A program made the translations under genes and the position numbers. Under the pieces are notes generated by a model. The model had not been told where the DNA came from, did no database searches, and saw only the letters and a program-made list of their open reading frames with translations. This document shows positions 16,526-25,554 of a stretch of DNA of 64,000 bases, one piece after another. Position 1 is the first letter of the stretch; every line of letters begins with the position of its first letter. Source of the stretch: Streptomyces sp. SJL17-4. Its GTDB lineage: Bacteria; Actinomycetota; Actinomycetes; Streptomycetales; Streptomycetaceae. Where the stretch lies: positions 2,604,001-2,668,000 of the forward strand of contig NZ_CP104578.1 of assembly GCF_036826855.1 (NCBI RefSeq). Direction: 5' to 3'.

Positions 16526-19500
16526 GTGCAGGGACGTTTCAAGAGGGATGGCTCGGGGTCTCCCCAGGCCCGTCAGGGCCGAGCGGATGCTCCGGCGGAG
16601 CAGGAACCGCGTGCCGGGACCGACCGCGGTCCCTCGGCCTCGCACACCCCGAACCAGGGTCAGGGGCCGTCCGGCGACGGCGGTGACGGCGGCAGGCGCA
16701 CGAGCGCCGCGTCCGCCTCCGCCGAGCCGTCCGACGCTTCCTCCAAGGGCCGGGCCGAGAAGGGCGGGACCACCGGGACCGCCGAAAATGCAGTCGGCCC
16801 CCGAATAGCCCTGCGCAACTGGCGCATCTCCACGCGCCTGGTCGCGCTCCTCACCCTCCCCGTGGTCGCCGCGACCACCCTGGGCGGCATCCGCATCAGC
16901 GAGTCGCTCCAGGACATGGAGCAGCTCGACCACATGCAGCTGCTCACCAAGCTGACCCGAGAGGCCACCGACCTCGCGCAGGCCCTCCAGTCCGAGCGCG
17001 ACCTCTCCGCGGGTCCGCTCGCCAACGGCCGCCCGGTCAGCGACTACCAGGTCGCCAACCCGCGCCGGAAGACGGACCTCGAGTACAAGGCCTTCCTCCA
17101 GGCCACGGAGGCCATCCCGGCCACCGAGGGCGACGAGGCGCTGCGCAGCATCCGGCAGAACGTCAACCAGATCGCCTCGCAGGTCAGCGGTCTGCACACG
17201 ATCCGGAGCAACGCCTACGAGAAGGACGTCTCCCACTCGGTGACGGTCGAGGCGTACAGCCGTCTCATCCGCTCGCTGCTCAGCCTGTCCCAGGACATGG
17301 CGCAGGCGACCAGCAACCCCGAGATGATCAAGCGGACCCGCGCGCTCGCCGCGTTCTCGTCCGCCAAGGAGTACGCCTCCATCCAGCAGGCGATCATCGC
17401 CGCGGCGCTGCCGCCGAGCGACCGGACCTCCGGTGACATCCAGCAGGGTGACCGCCTCTACGCCGAGGCCGCGCTCAACTCCGAGGGCCGCGAGCTCCAG
17501 TCCTTCCAGGCGATCTACGAGTCGACCGGCGGCGACGCCGCCGAGAAGACCGCCTCCCTGAACACCGGCAACCCGTCGATCACCGCCGCCGAGAAGTACG
17601 CCGAGCGTGTCCTCAACGATGACAACGCCATGAAGCGCGGCCCCACGCGCGGCCACCTCAACTTCACCGACGAGTACGGCACCAAGATCGCCACCATGAA
17701 CCGCATCGAGCGCGGTCTGCTCGGCGACATGGAGAGCCTGGCCCGTGAGCTCCGCCAGGAGTCGCAGCGGGACGCCATCGTCAACGGTGCCCTGATCCTC
17801 CTCGTCCTCGGCGTCTCGCTCATCGGCGCCTTCGTCGTGGCCCGGTCCATGATCCGCTCGCTGCGCCGGCTCCAGGACACCGCGACCAAGGTCGCCCAGG
17901 AACGTCTGCCCGAGCTCGTCAAGCAGCTCTCCGAGTCCGACCCGCAGGACGTCGACACCTCCGTCGAGTCCGTCGGTGTGCACTCCCGGGACGAGATCGG
18001 CCAGGTGGCCGCGGCCTTCGACGACGTGCACCGCGAGGCCGTCCGTCTCGCCGCCGAGCAGGCCCTCCTCCGGGGCAACGTCAACGCGATGTTCACCAAC
18101 CTCTCGCGCCGTTCCCAGGGCCTCATCCAGCGTCAGCTCTCGCTCATCTCCGAACTGGAGTCGCGCGAGGCCGACCCGGACCAGCTGTCCTCGCTCTTCA
18201 AGCTCGACCACCTCGCGACGCGCATGCGCCGTAACGGTGAGAACCTCCTCGTCCTCGCCGGTGAGGAGCCGGGCCGTCGCTGGACCCGCCCGGTCCCGCT
18301 GGTCGACGTGCTCCGTGCCGCCGCCTCCGAGGTGGAGCAGTACGAGCGCATCGAACTCGCCTCGGTCCCCGCGACCGAGGTCGCCGGCCGCGTCGTCAAC
18401 GACCTCGTGCACCTCCTCGCCGAGCTGCTGGAGAACGCCACCTCGTTCTCCTCGCCGCAGACCAAGGTGCGGGTCACCGGTCACGCGCTGCCCGACGGCC
18501 GTGTGCTCGTCGAGATCCACGACACCGGCATCGGCCTCTCCCCCGAGGACCTCGCCGCGATCAACGAGCGGCTCGCCTCGCCGCCCACCGTGGACGTCTC
18601 CGTCTCCCGCCGCATGGGTCTCTTCGTGGTCGGCCGCCTGTCCCTGCGACACGGCATCCGCATCCAGCTGCGCCCCTCCGACTCGGGCGGCACCACCGCG
18701 CTCGTCATGCTGCCGGTCGACGTCGCCCAGGGCGGCAAGAAGCCGATGCCCAAGCCGGGTGCCGGTGGCCAGGGCGCGATGCCGCCGGGTGCCTCCGCCC
18801 CGGGCGGCCGGCTTCCCGCCGGCCCCGGCGCGGCCGGTGGCCCCGGCGGACGTCCGGGCCAGGGCGGTCCGCCGTCCCCGGCGGCCGGCCGTCTCGGCAC
18901 CGGTGCCCCGCGCGGTCAGGTCGGTACGAGCGGTCCCCGGGCCGCGCTGCCCGCCCGCGACGGTGCGCCGCTCGCCGGTGGCCCGCAGGGCGCCCCGCAG
19001 TCCCATAACCCGCAGCCGCAGAACGCGTCGCTCGACCGGACCGGTCAGCTGCCGCAGACCCCGCAGAGCGGCGAGCCGCTCCGCCCGGGCCCCGGTGGCG
19101 GCGGCCTCATCGGCGGCGCGTCGAGCGCCATCCCGTCCCGTACGGACGTCTGGGGCAGCCAGGGCGGCCCGCAGGCCGGACCCGGCGCGCCGCAGCACGC
19201 CCCGCAGGGTCAGGGCCAGGGTGCCCAGCAGACCGGTGGGTACGAGTTCCCGCGCGCCGAGCTGCCGGGTGGCAACCCCCAGCCGCAGCGCCCGCAGGCG
19301 GCGAGCTGGGGCAACGACCAGGCCCAGCAGCCGGTCCGCCGCCCGCAGCAGGAGATGTCCCCGCTGGACGCCCCGCGCGGTCACGAGGACCCGGAGACGA
19401 CCGGCTCGTTCGCGGCCCAGGCCCCGCAGGGCCCCGGCTCCACGGGCCAGTTCCCGCGCCCCGACTTCAATGCTCCTCAGCAGCAGTCGCAGGGCCGTCC

Positions 19501-20374
19501 GCAGCAGGGCCAGCAGCAGACGCCGCAGGTGTACCAGGGCGGCGTCCAGGACCCGGCGTCGACGGCGCAGTTCCCGCGCCCCGATTTCGGCGCGCCGCAG
19601 GGTCCCGGCTCCACCGGCCAGTTCGCGCGGCCCGACTTCGACAGCCCGCAGCAGGCCCCGCAGCAGCAGGGCTACCAGGGCGGCCAGCAGCAGCAGCAGT
19701 TCGGCCGGCAGCCCTTCGTACCGCAGGCGCAGCAGCAGGCCCCGCAGCCGCCGGCCCCGCGTCAGCGCACCGGCGGTGGCAGCGGCGACTTCGGCGCCCA
19801 GCGCCCGGAGCCGGTCCAGCCGCGTCAGCCGCAGGGCCAGCAGCCGCAGCTCCAGCAGCCGCGCCGTCCGGAGGCGCTGCCGCCGGCGGGTGCGGGCGAC
19901 GGCCGTACGCCGCTGTACGACACGCTGGAGACCAACTGGTTCCACCAGGAGCAGGCCCAGCAGCAGGCACAGCAGCAGCAGGGGCAGCGGCAGGCGCAGG
20001 CCCCGGCCGCGCCGCAGCAGTCCGCTCCCGCGCAGCGTCCGGCCGGTGACCCGGCCGACGGCCGCCAGAACGGCGGGGCCGCCTGGCGGACCTCGCCCAA
20101 CGACGAGTTGGTGCGCCAGGCCGAGCGGGTGCGCAAGCCCGCGGCCGGCGGTGTCACCACCTCTGGTCTTCCCCGGCGTGTGCCGAAGGCCAACCTCGTA
20201 CCCGGGACCGCACAGGAGCAGGCCCACACGGCCGGCCCCCAGGTCTCGCGTGCACCCGACGACGTCCGCGGCCGGCTGACCAATCTGCGCCGCGGCATCC
20301 AGCAGGGCCGGCAGGCAGGTAACTCGACCACGGGTAATCACCACCTCGGTCCGAACCATCAGCAGGAGCGTTAG
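16526..20374 (+). CDS. cvnA1: Conservon sensor kinase-like protein CvnA1
   Basis: Membrane histidine-kinase-like protein of 1282 residues, the first gene of a Streptomyces conservon. Order: basic Gly/Ser-rich N-terminus (1-95), TM1 (about 105-122), an extracytoplasmic helical nitrate/nitrite-sensing-like domain (about 123-415), TM2 (about 417-440), HAMP, a coiled helix with LDHLATRMRRNGENLL (about 560; candidate phospho-acceptor His), and a HATPase domain with the N box HLLAELLENATSFSSP, HDTGIGLSPED and RRMGLFVVGRL (about 620-730). A 480-residue Pro/Gln/Gly-rich tail follows, then a conserved C-terminal segment. GTG start. A TAG-TTG junction couples it to cvnB1. Confidence 0.95.
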   Translation: MQGRFKRDGSGSPQARQGRADAPAEQEPRAGTDRGPSASHTPNQGQGPSGDGGDGGRRTSAASASAEPSDASSKGRAEKGGTTGTAENAVGPRIALRNWRISTRLVALLTLPVVAATTLGGIRISESLQDMEQLDHMQLLTKLTREATDLAQALQSERDLSAGPLANGRPVSDYQVANPRRKTDLEYKAFLQATEAIPATEGDEALRSIRQNVNQIASQVSGLHTIRSNAYEKDVSHSVTVEAYSRLIRSLLSLSQDMAQATSNPEMIKRTRALAAFSSAKEYASIQQAIIAAALPPSDRTSGDIQQGDRLYAEAALNSEGRELQSFQAIYESTGGDAAEKTASLNTGNPSITAAEKYAERVLNDDNAMKRGPTRGHLNFTDEYGTKIATMNRIERGLLGDMESLARELRQESQRDAIVNGALILLVLGVSLIGAFVVARSMIRSLRRLQDTATKVAQERLPELVKQLSESDPQDVDTSVESVGVHSRDEIGQVAAAFDDVHREAVRLAAEQALLRGNVNAMFTNLSRRSQGLIQRQLSLISELESREADPDQLSSLFKLDHLATRMRRNGENLLVLAGEEPGRRWTRPVPLVDVLRAAASEVEQYERIELASVPATEVAGRVVNDLVHLLAELLENATSFSSPQTKVRVTGHALPDGRVLVEIHDTGIGLSPEDLAAINERLASPPTVDVSVSRRMGLFVVGRLSLRHGIRIQLRPSDSGGTTALVMLPVDVAQGGKKPMPKPGAGGQGAMPPGASAPGGRLPAGPGAAGGPGGRPGQGGPPSPAAGRLGTGAPRGQVGTSGPRAALPARDGAPLAGGPQGAPQSHNPQPQNASLDRTGQLPQTPQSGEPLRPGPGGGGLIGGASSAIPSRTDVWGSQGGPQAGPGAPQHAPQGQGQGAQQTGGYEFPRAELPGGNPQPQRPQAASWGNDQAQQPVRRPQQEMSPLDAPRGHEDPETTGSFAAQAPQGPGSTGQFPRPDFNAPQQQSQGRPQQGQQQTPQVYQGGVQDPASTAQFPRPDFGAPQGPGSTGQFARPDFDSPQQAPQQQGYQGGQQQQQFGRQPFVPQAQQQAPQPPAPRQRTGGGSGDFGAQRPEPVQPRQPQGQQPQLQQPRRPEALPPAGAGDGRTPLYDTLETNWFHQEQAQQQAQQQQGQRQAQAPAAPQQSAPAQRPAGDPADGRQNGGAAWRTSPNDELVRQAERVRKPAAGGVTTSGLPRRVPKANLVPGTAQEQAHTAGPQVSRAPDDVRGRLTNLRRGIQQGRQAGNSTTGNHHLGPNHQQER

Positions 20375-20797
20375 TTGAACGCGATGAGCCAGGCGGCGCA
20401 GAATCTGAACTGGTTGATCACCAACTTCGTGGACAACACCCCCGGGGTGTCCCACACGGTGGTGGTCTCCGCCGACGGACTCCTGCTGGCCATGTCCGAA
20501 GGATTCCCCCGTGACCGTGCCGACCAGCTGGCGGCGGTCGCGTCCGGACTGACCTCGCTGACCGCGGGCGCGTCCCGGATCTTCGAGGGGGGCCCCGTCG
20601 CGCAGACCGTGGTGGAGATGGAGCGCGGCTTCCTCTTCCTCATGTCGGTCTCCGACGGCTCCTCGCTGGCCGTGCTCGCGCACCCCGAGTGCGACATCGG
20701 CCTCGTCGGCTACGAGATGACGCTGCTGGTCGACCGGGCCGGCAGTGTCCTCACCCCGGATCTCCGCGCGGAGCTCCAGGGCAGCCTGCTCCACTAG
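20375..20797 (+). CDS. cvnB1: Roadblock/LC7 protein CvnB1
   Basis: Roadblock/LC7-domain protein of 140 residues, the second conservon component, thought to act as a GTPase-activating or adaptor partner for CvnD as MglB does for MglA. The core is VSHTVVVSADGLLLAMSEGF, LAAVASGLTSLTAGASRIFEGG and GYEMTLLVDRAG. The TTG directly after the cvnA1 stop has GGAG 6 nt upstream and is taken as the start; an ATG 9 nt later is the alternative. The first 107 nt from that ATG are identical to cvnB2. Confidence 0.95.
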   Translation: MNAMSQAAQNLNWLITNFVDNTPGVSHTVVVSADGLLLAMSEGFPRDRADQLAAVASGLTSLTAGASRIFEGGPVAQTVVEMERGFLFLMSVSDGSSLAVLAHPECDIGLVGYEMTLLVDRAGSVLTPDLRAELQGSLLH

Positions 20798-20953
20798 CCG
20801 GTCGCTCCACGGAAAACCCCACCGCACCACCGACCGACAGGGCGGTACGCCCCTCCGTACCGCCCTGGCACCGTTATCCGTCCGGCCGCCCCACCCGGCC
20901 CCCCACCGGCCCCATCAGACGGCAGAAGGTTTGCCGTCACGCCCGGAGGATTC

Positions 20954-21358
20954 ATGACCCCGCCCCCCGCCTCTCACGATCCGTACGGCGCCTCAGTCGA
21001 CGAGTACGGACACGAGGGCGACCAGCCGCTGGTGCGTCCGTACGCGATGACCGGCGGCCGGACCCGGCCGCGCTACCAGCTCGCCATCGAGGCGCTGGTC
21101 AGCACCACGGCCGACCCGGCGCACCTCGCCACGCTCCTCCCGGAACACCAGCGGATCTGCCACCTGTGCCGTGAGGTCAAGTCGGTGGCCGAGGTGTCGG
21201 CGCTGCTGTCGATGCCCCTCGGCGTCGCCCGCATCCTCGTCGCCGACCTGGCGGAGGCCGGCATGGTGGCGATCCACCAGCCGGGCAACGGAGAGACCGG
21301 CGGCACGCCGGACGTGACTCTGCTCGAAAGGGTGCTCAGTGGACTTCGCAAGCTCTAG
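20954..21358 (+). CDS. cvnC1: DUF742 protein CvnC1
   Basis: DUF742 protein of 134 residues, third conservon component. It has LVRPYAMTGGRTRPRYQLAI (about residues 26-45), then a winged-helix-like region QRICHLCREVKSVAEVSALL with MPLGVARILVADLAEAGMV and the conserved end TLLERVLSGLRKL. DUF742 resembles a helix-turn-helix but is thought to work in protein-protein contacts. ATG after GGAGG. Its 3' end overlaps cvnD1 by 20 nt, so the two are translationally coupled. Confidence 0.94.
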   Translation: MTPPPASHDPYGASVDEYGHEGDQPLVRPYAMTGGRTRPRYQLAIEALVSTTADPAHLATLLPEHQRICHLCREVKSVAEVSALLSMPLGVARILVADLAEAGMVAIHQPGNGETGGTPDVTLLERVLSGLRKL

Positions 21359-21920
21359 CGGCGGCGCGGCCCGTTCAACCACCAGCGCGAAGATCGTGGT
21401 GGCGGGTGGCTTCGGCGTGGGCAAGACCACGTTCGTCGGCGCCGTCTCCGAGATCAATCCGCTGCGTACCGAGGCCGTCATGACGTCCGCCTCCGCGGGG
21501 ATCGACGACCTCACGCACACCGGTGGCAAGACGACGACGACCGTCGCCATGGACTTCGGCCGCATCACCCTGGACCAGGACCTGATCCTGTACCTCTTCG
21601 GTACGCCCGGTCAGGACCGGTTCTGGTTCATGTGGGACGACCTGGTCCGCGGCGCCATCGGCGCCGTCGTCCTGGTCGACACCCGCCGTCTCGCCGACTG
21701 CTTCCCGGCGGTCGACTACTTCGAGAACAGCGGCCTGCCGTTCGTCATCGCCCTCAACGGCTTCGACGGGAGCCAGCCCTACCAGCCGGAGGAGGTCCGC
21801 GAGGCCCTCCAGATCGGCCCCGGCACTCCCATCATCACCACGGACGCGCGGCACCGCGCCGACGCCAAGAGCGCGCTCATCACCCTGGTCGAGCACGCTC
21901 TGATGGCCCGGCTCAAGTAG
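21339..21920 (+). CDS. cvnD1: Small Ras-like GTPase CvnD1
   Basis: Small GTPase of 193 residues, the MglA/Ras-like output module of the conservon. It has the P-loop VVAGGFGVGKTTFVGAVSEI (about residues 20-39), a switch region, the G3 motif LFGTPGQDRFWFMWD (Gln after PG, as in Arf-type GTPases), and a non-canonical G4 NGFD in place of NKxD. GTG start inside cvnC1. It differs from CvnD2 at only a handful of residues. It probably cycles on the membrane complex with CvnA-C. Confidence 0.95.
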   Translation: MDFASSSGGAARSTTSAKIVVAGGFGVGKTTFVGAVSEINPLRTEAVMTSASAGIDDLTHTGGKTTTTVAMDFGRITLDQDLILYLFGTPGQDRFWFMWDDLVRGAIGAVVLVDTRRLADCFPAVDYFENSGLPFVIALNGFDGSQPYQPEEVREALQIGPGTPIITTDARHRADAKSALITLVEHALMARLK

Positions 21921-22259
21921 CCGGACGACCAGAGCGGTTGTCATATGCCACCGCCAGGGGCGGTCTGTGTCGTTCGACACGGCCGCCCGCGCGTTCATAA
22001 CGTTTCGACAGAGAATTGGGGCGCCTCGGACACCCGACGCATCCGATCGGTGTCGCTGCGCTCACCTGAGCCCCGTCTTTTGACGGGGCTCGCTCTTTAT
22101 GCCCGTTTTATACGAGGCGTGGGCCCGTGAAACCGGCCGCATCCCACTGTTTGGAACCGACCCCCTTCACGTGCTGCAATTCATGAACTCCCGAGTAGTA
22201 CGGCCCTGAACGAAACACCGGCACAACGTAGGTGCCGACGCCGAGAGGTTGTTGGTCGA
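21921..22259. other. Intergenic region between the two conservons
   Basis: 339 bp without a gene. It holds the cvn1 terminator and an AT-rich TTTTATACG that may be part of a cvn2 promoter. The cvnA2 GTG follows GAGAGG with loose spacing. Confidence 0.5.
22068..22091 (+). terminator. cvn1 terminator
   Basis: GAGCCCCGTC and GACGGGGCTC form a perfect 10-bp stem with a TTTT loop, followed by GCTCTTT, about 150 nt past cvnD1. Confidence 0.8.
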
Positions 22260-25200
22260 GTGAGGCGCAGCAAGGAAAGCTCCGCGGAGCAGGAGACACG
22301 GGGCAACTTCACCCCGCCGTCGCGCACGGTGATGTCGCCCGCGGACGTGCCCGTGACGCAGCCCGCCGTGGCCGCCGCCCCGGGCAGCTCCAGCAAGCTT
22401 TCGCCCCGCAACTGGCGGGTGCCCACCAGGCTGAACGCGATCCTCTGCATACCCGTGCTGGTCGGCCTGGTCATGGGTGGCTTCCAGGTCAAGGGAGCCA
22501 TCGACACCTGGCAGGAGGCGCAGGACGCCGAGAAGACGGCGCTCATCGTGCGCGCCGCCTCGGAGTACAGCACCGCCCTCCTGAACGAGCGTGACCTCAC
22601 CGCGGGTCCGCTGCTGGCCGCGAAGACCGCCGAGGACCGCAAGAGCGACGAGGTCACCAGGGCGTACGCGGCGACCGACGCCGCCAAGGTGAAGTTCGAC
22701 GAGGCCGCCAAGGACCTGCCCTCGGGCCAGGGCCTGGAGCGCCGGCTGAACCTCTTCCGCGAGGAGGAGCCGAAGCTCGACGCGCTGCGCAAGGCCGCGT
22801 ACACCCGCTCCCTCGACCCGGTGAACACCCAGCTCCAGTACACCGGCGTCCAGCACTACCTGACCGAGTTCTCCAACGAGCTCGGCCTCGGCACCGGCAA
22901 CGTCACGGCCTACGGCCGCAGCGTCTACGCCATCCAGCTGGCCAAGGGCGCCGAGTCCCTCCAGCGCTCCATAGGCACCCAGCTCCTGGTCCGGCCCAGC
23001 CGCACCGAGACCGTCTTCGCCCAGCAGTCCGTGGCGTTCAACTCGTACAACTACCTGGAGCAGATCGCCCTCGGCGAGTTCGCCTCCGGTGGTATGCCCG
23101 AGGACGTCGAGATGCTGAAGCGCGTCATGACGGGCAAGGCCACCGAGGGCGCCAAGCAGATGCAGGCCGCCGGCCTCGACCTGCCCAAGGGCAAGGACGG
23201 CTCCGTCTACTCGGGCGCGGCCACCGCGATCGGTACCGCCAAGGACCCCGAGGGCCTCGCGTCGCTCAAGGCCAAGGGCATCACGGCCGAGACCTGGATG
23301 GCCATCGCCACGGCCAAGTTCGAGGGCTACTCCGAGGTCGAGAAGACCCTGGTCGACAAGGCCGTGGCCGAGGCGATCAAGATCTCCGACGAGTCCAAGA
23401 CGGACGCCTGGGTCATCGGCGCCATCGTCGTCGTCGCCCTGCTCGCCGCCTTCATCCTCGCCGGGATGATGGCGCGCCAGATGAGCCGCGCGATGCAGCA
23501 GCTGCGCACCGCCGCCTTCGGCATCGCCGAGCAGCGCCTGCCGATGCTGGTCGACCAGCTCTCCCGTACCGAGCCGGGCCGCGTCGACACCCGTGTGCAG
23601 CCGATCCCGATCGACACGCAGGACGAGATCGGCGAGGTCGCCCGCGCCTTCGACCAGGTCCACCGCGAGGCCGTCCGGCTCGCCGCCGAGCAGGCCATGC
23701 TCCGGGGCAACGTCAACGCGATCTTCACCAACCTCTCGCGGCGCAACCAGTCGCTGATCGAGGGCCAGCTGACCCTCATCACCGACCTGGAGAACAACGA
23801 GGCCGACCCGGACCAGCTGGAGAACCTCTTCCGCCTGGACCACCTGGCGACCCGTATGCGCCGCAACGGCGAGAACCTCCTCGTCCTCGCCGGCGAGGAG
23901 CCCGGCCGCCGCTGGGACCAGCCGGTCCCGCTGGTCGACGTCATGCGCGCCGCCTCCTCCGAGGTGGAGCAGTACGAGCGCATCGAGCTGGCGGGCGTGC
24001 CGGACGCCGAGATCCACGGCCAGGCCGTGACCGACCTCGTGCACCTGCTCGCCGAGCTCCTGGAGAACGCCACCACGTTCTCCTCCCCGCAGACCAAGGT
24101 CCGCGTCACCGCGACCCGTCTGCCCGACGGCCGTGTGATGGTCGAGATCCACGACAAGGGCATCGGCCTCACCGCCGAGGACTTCGCGGACATCAACCAC
24201 AAGCTGGCCAACCCGCCGACCGTCGACGCGGCCGTCTCGCAGCGCATGGGCCTCTTCGTGGTCGGCCGGCTGGCGGACCGCCACGGCATCCGGGTCCAGC
24301 TGCGCCCCTCGGGCGAGCAGGCCGGTACGACCTCGCTGGTCATGCTGCCGGACGCGATCACGCACGGTGGCGGTGGCGAGCAGCCGCTCCAGGACGACTT
24401 CACGGTCTCGCAGATCATTCCGCAGCAGCAGCAGAGCGCCTTCGAGAGCGCCCCGCCGCAGCAGCAGCCGATGCTGACCGCCGCCGACCTCGGCTTCGAC
24501 GACTCGCGCTACGAGCAGCCGGCCGAGGAGGAGCGTCAGCTCGACCCGGTCAACCGCTCGCTGAAGCGCGAGGGGCGGCGTGCCGCCCTGGAGGCCCAGG
24601 CACAGGGCGGCGACCGGCCGCTGTTCCGTGACGAGACGGAGCAGCCGGAGGAGTACGGGCAGCAGGGCCAGGAGTACGCGCAGCAGGGTCAGCCCCAGGG
24701 CCAGGAGTACGGGCAGCAGCAGGGTCAGGAGTACCCGGCCGAGCAGTACGCCCCGGCGCAGGAGTTCGGGCAGCAGCAGCCCCAGCAGTCGCAGGGGTAC
24801 GGCCAGGAGTACGCGGCCGGGTTCCCGCAGCAGCAGGACGGCTACGCGTACCCGCAGCAGGGCTACGAGGCCTACCCGCAGCAGGGCTATGCGGAAGCCT
24901 CGTACGAGACCCCGGGAACCGAACACCAGCAGTACGGCAATGCGTTCGATACCCAGTCCCACCAGGGAGACTGGCAGGATCAGAGCGCTTACCAGGGCGG
25001 CTACCAGCAGCCGTTCGGAGCGGAATCGGAATCTGCCCCGAGCGCTCCCGAACAGGACCCCGACCGCGTAGGCTTCGACCGTCCGGGTCCGACCCCGAGT
25101 GCCGTCCCGGACGCCGGTCACGCGCTGACCGACGCCGGACTGCCGCGCCGCGGCAGCGTCGCCTCGCCGACCCAGCAGGCGCCGCAGCAGCAGGCACCGC

Positions 25201-25553
25201 AGCAGGCCAAGCCCGCGCAGCCGGCGCAGGAGCAGCAGCAGAACGAAGCCGACCCCACCGACGAATGGCGCTCGACCAACGACGAGCGCTGGCAGCGGGC
25301 CGGGAAGCTCAAGGACCCGAAGGCGGGCGGGGTCACCTCGTCCGGTCTTCCCCGCCGGGTCCCGAAGGCCAACCTGGTCGAGGGCACGGCTGAGCAGACC
25401 CCGCAGGGCGGCCCCCAGGTCTCCCGCGCACCCGAGGACGTACGGGGCAGGTTGAGCAACCTGCGCCGCGGCGTCCAGCAGGGACGCAGCGCGGGAACGG
25501 ACACGAACGGATCGGGCCTCGGCCCGGGCAGTACCTACAACCAGGAGCGTTAG
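22260..25553 (+). CDS. cvnA2: Conservon sensor kinase-like protein CvnA2
   Basis: The CvnA of the second conservon, 1097 residues. Order: short N-terminus, TM1 (about 57-76), an extracytoplasmic helical sensor region quite different from CvnA1, TM2 (about 383-404), HAMP, LDHLATRMRRNGENLL (about 526), and HATPase with HLLAELLENATTFSSP, HDKGIGLTAED and RMGLFVVGRL. From about residue 700 the tail is low-complexity; residues 795-920 are dominated by Gln, Gly and Tyr. The C-terminus repeats the CvnA1 end (GLPRRVPKANLV, PQVSRAPEDVRGRLSNLRRG, final QER). GTG start. The kinase part is much closer to CvnA1 than the sensor part, implying separate signals. Confidence 0.95.
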   Translation: MRRSKESSAEQETRGNFTPPSRTVMSPADVPVTQPAVAAAPGSSSKLSPRNWRVPTRLNAILCIPVLVGLVMGGFQVKGAIDTWQEAQDAEKTALIVRAASEYSTALLNERDLTAGPLLAAKTAEDRKSDEVTRAYAATDAAKVKFDEAAKDLPSGQGLERRLNLFREEEPKLDALRKAAYTRSLDPVNTQLQYTGVQHYLTEFSNELGLGTGNVTAYGRSVYAIQLAKGAESLQRSIGTQLLVRPSRTETVFAQQSVAFNSYNYLEQIALGEFASGGMPEDVEMLKRVMTGKATEGAKQMQAAGLDLPKGKDGSVYSGAATAIGTAKDPEGLASLKAKGITAETWMAIATAKFEGYSEVEKTLVDKAVAEAIKISDESKTDAWVIGAIVVVALLAAFILAGMMARQMSRAMQQLRTAAFGIAEQRLPMLVDQLSRTEPGRVDTRVQPIPIDTQDEIGEVARAFDQVHREAVRLAAEQAMLRGNVNAIFTNLSRRNQSLIEGQLTLITDLENNEADPDQLENLFRLDHLATRMRRNGENLLVLAGEEPGRRWDQPVPLVDVMRAASSEVEQYERIELAGVPDAEIHGQAVTDLVHLLAELLENATTFSSPQTKVRVTATRLPDGRVMVEIHDKGIGLTAEDFADINHKLANPPTVDAAVSQRMGLFVVGRLADRHGIRVQLRPSGEQAGTTSLVMLPDAITHGGGGEQPLQDDFTVSQIIPQQQQSAFESAPPQQQPMLTAADLGFDDSRYEQPAEEERQLDPVNRSLKREGRRAALEAQAQGGDRPLFRDETEQPEEYGQQGQEYAQQGQPQGQEYGQQQGQEYPAEQYAPAQEFGQQQPQQSQGYGQEYAAGFPQQQDGYAYPQQGYEAYPQQGYAEASYETPGTEHQQYGNAFDTQSHQGDWQDQSAYQGGYQQPFGAESESAPSAPEQDPDRVGFDRPGPTPSAVPDAGHALTDAGLPRRGSVASPTQQAPQQQAPQQAKPAQPAQEQQQNEADPTDEWRSTNDERWQRAGKLKDPKAGGVTSSGLPRRVPKANLVEGTAEQTPQGGPQVSRAPEDVRGRLSNLRRGVQQGRSAGTDTNGSGLGPGSTYNQER

Positions 25554-25554
25554 T

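Noticed and set aside
16255..16686. A 143-codon plus-strand frame upstream of cvnA1
   Set aside because: It runs into cvnA1 in another frame, has no ribosome site and lacks any motif.
16523..20830. A 1435-codon minus-strand open frame opposite cvnA1-cvnB1
   Set aside because: Leu/Arg/Gly-rich shadow of the conservon genes; no recognisable domain and no conservation signal.
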